Source: Argyresthia goedartella
Lineage: Eukaryota; Arthropoda; Insecta; Lepidoptera; Argyresthiidae
DNA: 64,000 nucleotides
Reading direction: 5' to 3'
Assembly (NCBI GenBank): GCA_949825045.1
Contig: OX463808.1
Coordinates: 23,249,674-23,313,673 of the forward strand
Shown: positions 22,505 to 34,031 of the stretch, piece by piece
Numbering within the stretch: the first letter of the stretch is position 1
Layout of the letters: the number at the start of each line of letters is the position of its first letter
The notes under the pieces: model-generated
Databases searched by the model: none
Seen by the model: only the letters and a program-made list of their open reading frames with translations
Told to the model about the DNA's origin: nothing
Position numbers and translations under genes: made by a program

Positions 22505-23137
22505 TTTAAAACCCAATTCAAAATTCAGTTAAACGAATCGTGTAAACATGTAGACAAACAACTTTAGCGATAGCGATCAACGCGATCTTGTCGACCCGGT
22601 TTCATTATAGGTGATACCTTTCCTCCTAGGAGGATGTATAAAATAGAATTTGTATTCGCACAGAGAGGGCTGATGTCGGGTGGACAGTGCTTAGTATTCA
22701 ACCCACGAATACTTCGTATGTAGTTGTAGTAAAACTGCAGTAAGCGCCCTCGTCGTCGCTTCATTCGCATGAGCCTTGAAACGTTTATGCTGTTAGCTCT
22801 GAAGTTTAATACGGGTTTGGATACGAAGAAATGAAATATATCACGTGTATTTCTGTGCCTTCGATTTTCAGACTTTATGATTTCTAAATAGGTATGTGTA
22901 GTGATAATAAAGTTAACGCTTTAACTTTAAAGTTCTATCACTGATAAGACTCCAAAATTTATTCTCCAAACTCTTGTCATGAAGAACACCTACATACCTA
23001 CTTATGTTCAGCCACTACTTACATGATGTGATATGGTCAAACATTGGGCTTTCCGTTATATTCAAATTCTGTATCCGGAATCCGGAGGAATAACTGCTGG
23101 GCTGTGGCCACATAAAATAATATCTTTATTTGTAAGC
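22505..23137. other. Non-coding stretch, nothing assigned
   Basis: A minus-strand frame at 22770-22564 is open for 68 codons but has no recognisable motif. The rest is AT-rich with no repeat identified. Confidence 0.4.
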
Positions 23138-23150
23138 TGAGATATCTCGA

Positions 23151-23647
23151 GCACACCATTACACGTCGCACCAGGTTGAGAATGTTCACACCCAACGTGA
23201 AGTCTGTTCTTCTATATGACGCGAAACGTGGTTCGTTCGGAAAGACATCTCGGACAGGCTCCAAGTACTTATATGCCAATAAATGCTTAAGACAAATATT
23301 GAGAATATTCTGGCAAAAAAAAAAATTACAAAAGCGGAATTGTGGAGACTCCTGTACCAGAAGCCGTTGTAGGCGGTGGTTATCACCAGGAAGTGGCGAT
23401 GGCTTGGCCGATGAATGAGGAGACCTGACGTACATCTTACGTAAAAAATAACCCTCAAATGGTGCTCGAACGGGAAACGGAAGAAAGGTCGCCCCAAAAC
23501 AACGTGGCGACATTCAATGGAGAAAGTAGCCGCCATTGTGAGCTCAGATTAGGCGGAGCTAGAGCAGATGTCCCAAGAAAGGCACAAATAGAAATCTGTA
23601 TTTAGAACCCTATACCTGCTGACAGGACGAGATGATGATGATGATGA
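23151..23647 (+). mobile_element. 5'-truncated LINE, C-terminal domain and (GAT)n tail
   Basis: Flanked by the 13-bp direct repeat tgagatatctcga at 23138-23150 and 23648-23660. The frame includes NVKSVLLYDAKRG, CLRQILRIFW and, in other frames, scraps with GNGRKVAPKQRG. This matches the C-terminal region of LINE ORF2 proteins that usually read VKSVLLYG-ETW and RILRIRW. It ends in (GAT)n at 23629-23650. Many stops show decay. Confidence 0.82.
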
Positions 23648-23766
23648 TGAGATATCTCGAAGGAAAAAACATTGAGATAATAATAATTAAGCAATTAGTA
23701 ATACTCCATATTGAACTACTGCCTACTGTTCCATATTGTTCCTTTGCTACCTGGTATAGAAAAATG

Positions 23767-23819
23767 TGTGGGACAATGGGCGGCATTCGCTAAGCGAATG
23801 CCGCCCATTGTCCCACACC
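23767..23819. repeat. Perfect 53-bp palindrome
   Basis: Twenty-six bases on each side are exact reverse complements about a single central base at 23793. The arm is GC-rich (gtgtgggacaatgggcgg). No unpaired spacer exists, unlike the other hairpins in the window. Confidence 0.95.
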
Positions 23820-24238
23820 TTTACTATCTATTTTATTCATACCTTCTTATAGTAGGTACTTCGTTGGCCCATCATTTTAGTACCCTTTTAGGAGTGTCAA
23901 TAACTGACATAAGCATGTCCCTACACCCTCATAACATAACCCCCATACAAAAACGTATTTCGTGGCCCCACACTAGGCTACTTAGCACTAGTGTATTGTC
24001 CTGGTTCCTATCGCTTCCGGCTCTACTGTCGCCCGGACAGGGTCATGGAATGCGGCCAGTTTGCATAGTAAGCGGCTGTTTTAAACAAGAAATTAGTATA
24101 GTTATTAATATGCTTGTGAGGTCTTGAGCTACATTATCTCTGCGGCAAACATTTAGATTATTATCTAGTTGAAATTCTACTCCTGCATTCCAACCTTATT
24201 CAACCCCTACAAAGGTATGTAGGTAGGTAAGTACAGTC

Positions 24239-24364
24239 CGCGCCAAGTTTCTTTACAACTGAGCGAGGATAGGGTGGGGGGTAACCTCTCTTTCACGCAC
24301 AGGGTGAGAGAGAGGTTACCTCCCCCCCCCCTATTTTCGCTCAGCGCCAAAGAAATACGGCGCG
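24239..24364. repeat. Hairpin MITE, 126 bp
   Basis: The whole segment folds on itself. The ends cgcgcc/ggcgcg pair, ttcttt blocks pair, and the inner arms (24259-24293 and 24306-24344: ctgagcg, G-run/C-run, gtaacctctct) pair with few mismatches around a short loop. Confidence 0.8.
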
Positions 24365-24552
24365 ATATGTACTAATTATTGTATGATAGACATTAGCTAA
24401 TGTCATATTACCTTACATTATCTGTAGACACAAACCAACCAATTATTATTAAGAAATCATGCTCTGTTGAATAGGAAACAAGAAAAGATTAAATTTTTGC
24501 TTTATTTTCACGTATATCATGCCGTTTGGGGAGGGAGAAAAAATCCCCAGGA

Positions 24553-24640
24553 TTTGGATGTTTACATGTTTGTGACGTCGCTGTTTCTGGTTCCCACGAC
24601 ACAGGGTATTCATTCTAGCGTGGGGCCAGAAGCAATGTAT
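24553..24640 (+). repeat. SINE body fragment
   Basis: Third copy of the SINE body seen at 3760 and 22400 (gtgacgtcgctgtttctgg, cacgacacagggtat, gtggggccagaagcaatg). Confidence 0.75.
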
Positions 24641-24659
24641 CATATCAAAAATTAAAATA

Positions 24660-25265
24660 CTACAATTTTTTGCCAAAAATCGCAGGTTCAAACTGGCAGT
24701 TGACAGTTTGGCGCAAAAATGGACCAGAAGTGACGTAATTTGCGTTGTCAGTAAGGGATACAGCAGTCTGTGCGTCAAACTCCTTTTCGTCTTTACCCAG
24801 ACCGACACAAAGCTCTGTTCCTTGGGTGACAACGCAGGGTACGCCACATCCTCTGATAGGATCAGGGTATTTTATAACACTTATTCGTATTCACAAATTC
24901 CTATTTCTTGTGAAAATCACTAGGTATTTCAATAAAATAAAAACTTACAAAAGAGGGACCTTTTATGTGTTTAGGTCTCAAAATAAGTATCAAATAAATA
25001 TCTTCACTGAAGCTTCCCCCAATAAGCCAAGCCAGGGTGTAAGCACTTAGATTCGACGTAGGTATCGAAAAACTAAGCCAGTCGATTTCAATACGAGGAA
25101 CTTACGATAGGTTTTCCTATTTATTTGAAAGTAAAGTCTTATTGATAATTATGAAAACAATGATAATGATGAAAATGATAACAATGATAGCAATGAAAAC
25201 TGTGATAATGCCAACACGATTAACAACAATAGTGAAAATTATCAGAACAATAGAGATTTTTTACG
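24660..25265. other. Non-coding stretch, nothing assigned
   Basis: AT-rich. A low-complexity stretch built of gataatgat-like words lies at 25145-25210. No gene supported. Confidence 0.4.
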
Positions 25266-25267
25266 TG

Positions 25268-27330
25268 TATAAACAAATTAACATATTACATCAAAATATT
25301 AGTGGACTTATAAGTAATTGTGAACTTTAAGCTTTAAATTTAGATGAATTAGCTTGTGAAAACAACTCAATAGATATGTGTAACGGAACATAATGTGATG
25401 CAAGGTAACGAACTTTTATTTATCGTCATGTTATGCACGCATGGTGGATCTTGCATATTAGTTAGAAACACAAATCCAAAGATTTAGAAAATATAAGACG
25501 CTCAGCGCTTGAACTTATTGAACACAAGATGATAATTATTTGTATATACAGAATAACGAAATATAAAATAGAAGATTATAATCAGTTCATTAACAATCTA
25601 TTTGATATTTTACGGGAATACGCATGTAAAAATAAACACTGTATATAGTTGGCGATTTTGATATAGACATTTTAAATAATAGCGTAATAACTAGGCGATA
25701 CGAAGAGCTAATTATGAGTTTAAATTTAAAAATATCAGTAAAGGAACCAACAAGACTGAGTAGTGGTACTTGTCTGGGTAACCTAATACATAACATACAT
25801 GGAGCAGAAAGTCAAGTACACGAATTTGCGCTTTCCGACTACACGGCACAAATACTTAGATGTCCAGTACAAAAAAATGCAATCCTAGTCACTGGTACAT
25901 TATGAAAAGAGACTATATCGAGAAAGTCGAGAAAATATGATCAAATTTAAAAACTATCTCAGCAATTTAAGTTTTATTAACGTGTACAGTACAGTACAGC
26001 ATCAGATCCAAATGAAGTATTTTCTGAATTTTATAACATCCTTAAATTACTGTATGATTTATGCTTCCCCAAGGTAAGGGTAAAAATCCATGTCAAACGA
26101 AGGCCGAAATGGATGTAAAAATGTATTAGGAAAGAAAAAGGGAACTGCTATGGATATACAGGCGAAACCCTACTACAGAAATTAGAAACATTTTCAAGAC
26201 CTACTCACAAAAATTACATAAAATAATACTCAAAATAATTATTAAATCCTGTCATCACAAAACAAATTAAAGGCCACGTATATTGAAATCACACGCATAA
26301 TTATGACTTTAAAACATACTAACAGCACGGGATACGATGAGATCTGTACGAAGGTAATAAAATATGTTGTACGTAATATCAGCCCAGTAATAAGCTTCAT
26401 AATTAATTTATGTATAGAGCATGGTACATATGCCAATGCCCTAAAAATATCTATAATTTAAGGCTTTATTTAAAAAAGAAGATAAGCTCAATATGAATTT
26501 CTACAGATCGCTCTCATATCTATATTTTAAAAAATATTTGAAAGAATATTATATAATGCCCTATATAACTACTTAGAAAAAAAAGATATCTTGGCTCCCG
26601 AACAAAAGGGGTTCAGAAAACAAAAAAACTTTAACATGGCCATCTATGATTTTCTACAAAGGGTTATAATAAATCTGGATAGTAAGACACCAGTGTCAGC
26701 CATTTATATGGATATGACTAAAGCTTTCGATTATGTAGATCATAGAATATTACAACAAAAGCTACACACGTATGGAGTCCGAGGCAACATTTTAGATTTG
26801 TTGACATCATACTTATCTGATCGAAGACAAATCACAGCAATTCACAGATTATGTCCCAAACAAAACATAGAACTAGACTACTCATCCGAAGCATCTCAAG
26901 TTACAATCGGGTTCCACAAGGAAGCGTTCTGAGCTCTCTATTATTTATAATTTATATCAATGACATTGTGAAAGCAACATCTCATCCTATAATTCTATTT
27001 TCTGACGATAGTACGGTAGTAAATAAACAAAATATGAAATATAATAATCTGACATTTGAAAATGAAATCAATAACTCAATCAATGACATAATTACATGGC
27101 TCAAATATAATAATTTAAAGATAAATTTAAATAAAACTTACAAAATAAATTTTAAACTATTAAAGAGACGAACACCATTACTTATCAAACAGTATCATTA
27201 ACGAAGTGCAGGTCACAAAATTTTTGGGACTGCAAATGGACAACAAATTAAGTTGGAAAGACCAAATAGATTTACGTCACCAAAAAACTTAATAAATTTT
27301 CTTACGCACTATTTATGTTGCGTAAAGTTG
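25268..27330 (+). pseudogene. LINE E (Jockey-like), decayed, long
   Basis: Begins with the endonuclease start INILHQNISGLISNCEL at 25275. Endonuclease scraps follow, including GDFDIDIL-like sequence near 25660, GNLIHNIHGA and EFALSDYTAQIL at 25780-25860, then an A-rich linker. The reverse transcriptase follows with TNSTGYDEICTKVI at 26315, PEQKGFRKQKNF at 26600, YMDMTKAFDYVDHRIL at 26705, VPQGSVLSSLLFIIYIND at 26912 and the catalytic FSDD at 27000. The thumb region ends with FLGLQMDNKLSWKDQ near 27225. More than ten stops or shifts make it inactive. It is very AT-rich compared with the other LINEs. Confidence 0.88.
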
Positions 27331-27870
27331 TGGACGTTGCCTCAGAAAGGTTGAAACGTTGCCAAAAAGTTACTTTCTTTTTTTCTACAGTTTCTTCGAG
27401 GCCTAATCTGTGTGCGGTTATTGGGCATTTCAGTTTCACGATGATTTCTTCTGAGACACCATCGGGCGAGGCTCCTAGAAACGACAGGTCCTTATCAATA
27501 TACAGGCCGCATGGCTCAATCTCTAGGTTTTCTTGTTGAGCCAGCTGCTTGAGTGCTCTGGGTTCCATAGTGCGTCCATGTTTTATAGACGCAACATGTT
27601 CCAAATTCGTGCCATATTATATTATCTTCCTGACCATGTTGGCACTTTTAGAGCTTTGCTTTCTTTTTATCATGGTGCCGAAATTCGACGCTGTGAATGA
27701 TTGACCTTCGCAGCTCTATCCACTCACTGCAATCTCTCTGCCGGATTGTTTTCTCTTGAATTTGGTCTCTTTCACTGTCTGTTTCTTTATAGAATGCAAA
27801 AACTTTTCCTTCTTATTGGCAAGCATTTCATCTGACATGGTCTTTGACACTGATCCCCGTAATTCGGGTA
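27302..27870 (-). pseudogene. YqaJ-type exonuclease/recombinase remnant
   Basis: Minus-strand frame at 27604-27302 reads IKHGRTMEPRALKQLA, then EPCGLYIDKDLSFLGASPDG and IIVKLKCP. This is the core of the YqaJ/lambda-exonuclease family, 5'-3' DNA exonucleases found in phages, viruses and many insect genomes. The aspartate of GASPDG is kept. The usual glutamate of the VEIKCP motif is lysine here (codon at 27434-27436). Upstream in shifted frames are EWIELRRSII and SNFGTMIKRKQSSK, the expected N-terminal WHELR-ITASNFG region. Truncated at its C-terminus and broken by frameshifts. It abuts LINE E. Confidence 0.8.
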
Positions 27871-29480
27871 TTTTTTGTTGAATAGAAGTGTTTCTTTTTA
27901 GGATATTTCTTATTTAGAGTCCTTTTTTTAACCTGCTTTCTTCCATCATTTTTAACTTCCCCTTTGGGCTACTTTGTGTAATATTTTTAGTGTAGTGTAG
28001 TTGTACCTACTGTGTTTATATGATAAGGATTAAAATAAAAGAGTACTTACGTATGCAAACCCAATCCTGATTGTTGATTTTGCTCTTCATTTTGCTCTCC
28101 GTTTATTTTCACCAATATAAAACAACTAATAGCGGTTTAGATATGAATATGTTGACTTCATGTTTTTAATTTCAGACCCATACGTCAAAGACATGGAACC
28201 GTTTAGTGGTGATTTTAAGACTAATCTTTTCAATAAATAACATCAAATTAAACAAAATTAGGTCTTGTCAGTCTCTTAAGTTATTGGCATCACAAAACCA
28301 AGTAGGTTTGTCCATGATGCAGGTATTCGTGCTTAGGTACGAGGTTGTTACATTAAATATACGTAATACTGTTCACCCTCATTATACAAAATACCAACCG
28401 GCTTACCTTTTAAATTCGAAAATCTTTTAAATGAACATTCCAAAGCATTTAATTAAGCTTCTCTCCACCGGCTTATTCACTTCAATTATTCTATCAACAA
28501 GTTGCTAAAGTGATTTCAAGTGTTGTTACCGTTCCCAATACTAATAATAGCAGTATCAAAGCGATATCCGGCAACAATAGCCGTTTGTAACAGGGAAAAC
28601 ATCGTATCTGCAAGTTTAAAAGATAATCGGGGGTAGTCGCGTAATAACATTTGCATATCTTAATGCGCCGCTTGGGCATAGGCCCGGGGCTCGACTCGAG
28701 AAGTTCTAGGAAGAGTGATATATGTTTGATCCACATTGATATGTTGGTTTTTTCACTGAGCTGTAATAGAGCGCATTTCAGATTTAAATATCGTTTATCG
28801 TTAAGTTGGTAGCAAAATAAAACAAAATAAAACATCCCCGACGAATTGAAAGCCTCTCGCCTTTTTTTAAGTCGGTAAATAAAATTAGGGAATCATTCAC
28901 TAATGTTCGAAAGTATGGAATTGTAGTGTAAATTTCATTTTTACCCTTTTCATTATGTATCCTATCCAGATAGGTTTGCTGGAAGAAATCTCTGTTGAGA
29001 GATAAGCTCGCCTTTGCCTTTTAATTTCGTGTATAATTGTATTGTTGTAATGTTCTGTGCAATTAATAATTGTGAATTGTTAATCTGGCAATCATTTTCT
29101 CAATTGTTTTCGTGACGGTTGACAATTGCGCACCAAAGTGGCGTGCATTGAAGTTTTTGTCTGGAAAAGCAATCAGAAGGTCAAGTGTAAAATAAAGAAA
29201 TACTTAAAAAAAATGCTATTTAGGCTACTAGTGCGGAAAGCAGGTGATTTCGGACGAGTGGCATTTTTATTCACATGTCGGAAATCATCTTACGCACGTG
29301 TATCGTATTATGTTTTACTGTGCATTGTGCGAGGAAAATAAAAATGTATATGAACTAAACAAGAAAGGAGTAAAATGGCAAGCTTATTTTAAATACATTA
29401 TGCTCAATATATATATAGTCTCCGCACCACCACTCATGTTATAGGCAGCAGTAGGCAGGAGATGTAGCAACAGAGGCTCG
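27871..29480. other. Non-coding stretch, nothing assigned
   Basis: Contains a minus-strand frame of 113 codons (28835-28494) with a hydrophobic C-terminal stretch and a short plus frame at 29244-29444 with CALCEEN. Neither shows a known domain, splice context or conserved motif. Otherwise AT-rich. Confidence 0.35.
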
Positions 29481-29484
29481 CAGG

Positions 29485-29510
29485 ATCCCGGGGCAGTGCG
29501 GCCCCGGGAT
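29485..29510. other. GC-rich stem-loop
   Basis: atcccggggc (29485-29494) pairs perfectly with gccccgggat (29501-29510) around the 6-base loop agtgcg. It is in otherwise AT-rich DNA. Role unknown. Confidence 0.6.
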
Positions 29511-29829
29511 AAGGCCTTTAGGTGATGCTTCTTGTTCAAAAGCTGAACTCCCGAATTTCAGAAATGTTCCGCTCTTATACCCTTTTTGGAGAGTTCTAAA
29601 AATTATTTAAATTAAAAGCAATTTTTGTGAATAGCCAAGAGGGAAAAAGTATTTTTGTAAAAGTATTGAAGTAAACATATCAGACCGCTAACGAGTTTGA
29701 ATGGACATTGCCATGACAACCAGATAAACAACAACATCGCAATACGTCAGATTTTGGTTTCAGGCTCGTAATAGAGAAAACAACAAGATCGCATAGGCAA
29801 AATTACATAACAGCGATAGATAAAAAGGT

Positions 29830-30080
29830 AGCGCACCAGCGCGCACGAAACCCGAGATTGCAGAGTTTCGGAGAAAGCCAAATACAAGGTCACCAAAGGT
29901 AAGCCCTTTCGACATTGATTTAGAAGTGCTGATAGTGTGAAAATACGAAGTGAAAATGATTTGTTATTGTGTTCTTATGGTTTAAAACGTTACAGGGTCC
30001 TATGAAAATAAAGGTGATACGAAATATCCAGAGATATATGAGATAAATGCCGACCATCAACGCAGACTGGAAAATGGCAT
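29830..30080 (+). other. Possible small exon pair with 97-bp intron
   Basis: A donor (caccaaag then GTAAGC at 29899) and an acceptor (aaacgttacag ending 29995) bound a 97-bp intron. The second exon, 29996-30080, ends in gcat then GTAAGT. Splicing would leave one frame open (KYKVTKGSYENKGDTKY, then IYEINADHQRRL). There is no upstream ATG and no known domain, so this could be chance or a transposon leader. Confidence 0.25.
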
Positions 30081-30256
30081 GTAAGTAGCATAACACTACA
30101 AGCCTTACATATTTTAAGACTGGAGTGAAGTAAAGTAAAAATAGAGTTTCATGATTAAAATCAATTAATTTTTCTTATTGTTTCAATTCAAATAATAATA
30201 ACAAAACAAATAATTCATAAACATAAAAGAAAATATGTGAGTATTTTAATAGAGTT

Positions 30257-31104
30257 ATGCAATTGATCTACGGGTTATTATTTGACATGTCTTCTATAAT
30301 TTCGGTAATATGTTATCTATCCTCTAATAGCTATCTATCCCTCTCCCGTAGGTACTACTGGCCTAAAATGAAGGGCCAGATTACTAAGTACATTAATGAA
30401 TGCACAATTTGTGGACAGACTAAATACGACCGTAACTCCATTAGGCCTCAGTTTCACATTGTTCCCCCAGCAACAAAACCCCTCGAGATTATCCATATGG
30501 ATCTATTCATAGCCCAGAACGAAAAGTATCTCACGTTTGTAGATGTTTTCTCCAAATACGGCCAGGCTTATCACCTGAGAGATGGAACTGCCGTAAGCAT
30601 CCTTCAAGGACTTCTTCAATATTGTACCCATCATGGGTTCCCCTTAACCTTAATACAGATAACGGTACCGAGTTCACTAATCAGATGTTTTCAGTATTTA
30701 CACGACTTCATAAAATAAATCACCACAAAACCTTGCCCCATGGCCCCAATGACAACGGTATCATTGAACGCTTTAACTCCACCTTGTTAGAACATCTCCG
30801 TATCCTGAAACTACAGCAAAAGACGAGCCTGCTGTTTACCACATGCCTTACGCAATTCTTGCTTCATAGTTTCACTCATCATCATCACTCATCACATAGC
30901 AGACCATACGACATAATAAAAGGAAATTTTGTCCCTAGAGACCCTCTTGACATCGATCTTACAGGACATTTAATGCAACAATACGTTTTGACCCATGAGG
31001 GACAGATGAAAACTGTATACAATCTTATAAACGAGACCTCTCTTCACAATCGCACCAATTTAACTGAGAACATTAATAAAGATAGAGAACCCGAAGTGGA
31101 ATAA
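30257..31104 (+). pseudogene. Gypsy/errantivirus-type integrase
   Basis: Two overlapping frames (30257-30718 and 30622-31104) form one integrase broken by a frameshift near 30650. The zinc-binding cysteines are in INECTICGQTK. The catalytic core shows IHMDLF, NTDNGTEF and DNGIIERF, giving the D, D and E positions. A C-terminal region follows, with YDIIKGNFVPRDPLDID. In elements of this group an envelope gene follows pol, and decayed envelope-like sequence is present directly downstream. No 5' reverse transcriptase remains. Confidence 0.87.
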
Positions 31105-32180
31105 CAACCTCAACAGCAAGTTTTTATTAACAACCCCTTAGTGTGCCGACAAAGCTAGCCCCCCTTAACACGCAAGACACTGCATTAGCCGATCTACCCA
31201 TTCCTATTTATACGTCGAAAAGGAAAGGCCCTGTGGCCAAGTCACGGCTCAAACGAGTCCCTAAGAATATAACATTGTTACAGGATACTACTGGGACTGA
31301 CGACACAGCTGACGTGAGCTCACGAGTTAAGACTTGAGAACTTGAACGAAGGACCTGGAGTTTTACCATTCAAATTAGGAAAAATGACTCTGATAACTCA
31401 CTACCATACTTTTCTACAGTACATTCAATTATCTGACATCGAAGAGAGACTCCGTAGAGATCCAACTACAGTTCTTTAGGAACTGACTTGATAACCAAAC
31501 CTTTTCCCTTTATGAATTACAGATCCTTTATCTTTCTCATAAATTATCAAAATCAATGTCACAAAAAGAGGTCTAATAGACGGAATATATTCAATAATTA
31601 AAAGTATTACTGAAAATCTGGACTATACGGACGCGTAAACGTATAATGACGCGATGAAGTTACTTGAAGGCAATCAGAATAAGATGTTATCAGAAATTAA
31701 CTAATGCATTATTATCAATAATGAGTGGATGTCTCAACATACCACTATTTTGTCCCACATAGCATATAACAAAGATAAAATTAACGAGACTTAAACGTTA
31801 CTTTTAGACAGAAACGCCTACGCAGAGAACAACCTTTTAAAGTACCTACACAAAGTTTGCCCAGATGTTATCTATTATTAGTGAAAATATCGATGACTTA
31901 TCATTACAGTTACATAGAATAAAAGATATATTAGCTTTTATACGTGCACACATCATTCTATGCTTAATGAAATAGGCTTGGTGAAATATATCAACCAGAT
32001 CAGATGTTAGATTTGGAATTGAGAGAATATTACAATATCATTAAGCCAGGATCATACTTTTTAGGAAATCAGATAGTAATAGTTTAAAAATTACCTGTTA
32101 TTTCCCCAGATTTCTTTGATATTTTTAATTATCTATTATCCCGAATAAGCCCCATCAGACCTTCATTCCCCCTTATCCTT
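31105..32180 (+). pseudogene. Envelope-like remnant of an endogenous errantivirus, N-terminal part
   Basis: Downstream of the integrase, plus-strand frames with many stops and shifts resemble the F-type envelope protein of insect errantiviruses. There is a short basic-plus-glycine stretch (KRGLIDG, near 31570) of the kind that follows the cleavage site in this protein family, then helical, asparagine-rich sequence. Stops occur within each 100-200 bp. The copy is old and cannot encode a protein. It is broken at about 32180 by other repeats. Confidence 0.6.
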
Positions 32181-32189
32181 TCATAGCCA

Positions 32190-32718
32190 CCAATGACCGG
32201 GGGGCACGGCAGTGCCCCCGCCAAGTCGAGCGCGAAGCAAACACTGCCGTACCATCCTTTACTGGAACCATTTCGCCGCATTTTCAGGCCCCTATTTGAG
32301 AACCTCTGGATAAGACCAGAACGCAGAAATTTTCATCATCCAGTAAGCTATAATCACATACTCAAAATCCAAAATTTCAAGTCTGTAGGTCATTTAGTTC
32401 CGAAGTTAAGCGAAAGCAAAGTTTCGCATTTATGACAATCACTCACTCATGATCATCATAATAGAACTAGAACTTCCCATAAACTCAGAGAGCTGAAATT
32501 TGGTACAGAGTTAGGGTTTAAGGGCCACATAAAGGGAAAACTCTAAAAACTAGGATAATCGAAGATCTGGAGTACCTGGTGACCCTGATTAGAAAACACA
32601 AGAGCTTGGTTTTCTTTTGGTATAGATTCGGTGTATACCGTTTTCATATCTCCCGGATATCACCCGAAAACCTAATAAAATAAATCAATATGCCCACGTT
32701 TCTACAAAAACAAGTGAA
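32190..32718. repeat. Dispersed repeat with GC-rich stem-loop
   Basis: Opens with the stem gggggcac/gtgccccc (32200-32219) followed by gccaagtcgagcgcg. The remainder is non-coding and contains tcactcactcatgatcatca near 32443. It sits inside the envelope-like remnant. Confidence 0.5.
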
Positions 32719-33430
32719 ATCCCACCAAAAACATTCTGTAAAAAACTAGCCAAGTCTTGATGGAGCTGCTTGTTTATCTCTAAAAAGTAATGAAATCTAG
32801 ACAAAGTCGTGCCAAGTCTATGGTTCCTTACTGCGATTTCTTTATTATTATAGTTAATGTTGTGTGATTTGGCCGTTGAACATTCTACCCACTAACGTAT
32901 AACGTATAACGGTCAATTTTGAACTGCGTCTTATTTAATTACAATAAATTACAAGCTGCAAGTTTCCTGATAGGGACACGTTATGAAATATGAAATATTA
33001 GAAAATGACCGCAGGCGCCTTCTGTGATCGTTTTATGCTGCTCGTTAAGGGTATAAAAAGGAATTATATTTTAAGAAAATTAGTATGTAAAATAAAAATA
33101 ACATTGTCATGACTTATTTTTTATTGACATTGAGAGTAACATATACTTATAACATAGGTAGTTACTACAGATATAACATTACGTGTTAACAAAATTGACT
33201 TGTAATTTATTGTAATTAAATACAACGCAGTTTAAAATTGACGTGCACCCACTAACGTATAAAGAATGTTCAACGGCAAAGTCACACAACATTAACTATA
33301 ATAATAAAGAAATGGCAGTAAGGAACCTTAGACTTGGCACGTCTTTGTCTTGATTTCATTACTTTTTAGAGATAAACAAGTAGCTCCATCGAGACTTGGC
33401 TAGTTTTTTACAGAATGTTTATGGTGGGAT
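32719..33430. repeat. MITE with arms of about 235 bp
   Basis: Arms 32719-32955 and 33199-33430 are inverted copies with scattered mismatches, starting tcccacca-aaacattctg. The spacer is about 243 bp of AT-rich DNA. Inside the arms, CCCACTAACGTATA (32888-32901 and 33248-33261) lies in the same orientation in both arms, against the inversion of everything around it. Confidence 0.88.
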
Positions 33431-34030
33431 AAGACTTTCATGTACATAGAGGCTGAATGCCCGAAGTTCGATCATCAGTATATTTGCGAACCAAATACCA
33501 ATTATCCCGTAAGAAGAAATCCTGACTGCATTCAACACCGAATCACCAAACAATCTCTGGATAAATCCTGCCAACCTATACTATCTCACTAACAAAAAGA
33601 GCCATGGGGAAACTGGACGACCAGAAGTACTCACTTGCATTCCCGGAACCACCAGCGATTCAACTCGTCTGCGACCGACAAGAATATATCACCCTACACG
33701 GAGGCTATCTCGCCATCATCCCTCACACCTGCCTCTACGCACTGAAGAATTCACAATAATGAATGAAAATGACATACTCAAAGGATTACCGCTGAAAATC
33801 ATGAAGTTACCTAATAACACCGACATTATGTCAACCGTTCCTGTACCACATATCAAACTGAACTCTATCAACCTGAGAGGACTTCATATCGCTGAGGACA
33901 AGATCCTGCTTCAACCGCCTCTGCAACGGGATCAGCTAACTTCTGTAACACTATATCACACGACCATACCATTCTATATGATATTACGCCACTCTAATCG
34001 CATGCTGCCTACTCCGTGTCTGCCTAGGAC
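33431..34030 (+). pseudogene. Envelope-like remnant, C-terminal part
   Basis: Plus-strand sequence with several cysteine codons and a frame at 33759-34030 appears to continue the envelope-like remnant interrupted at about 32180. I base this on position, orientation and composition. Frames are broken and no transmembrane segment could be assigned with confidence. Confidence 0.4.
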
Positions 34031-34031
34031 T

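Noticed and set aside
24660..25050. Plus-strand frames of 71 and 101 codons as genes
   Set aside because: No known motif, overlapping frames and AT-rich composition; chance is more likely.
31105..34030. A functional viral envelope gene
   Set aside because: Numerous stops, frameshifts and two repeat insertions; only a relic.
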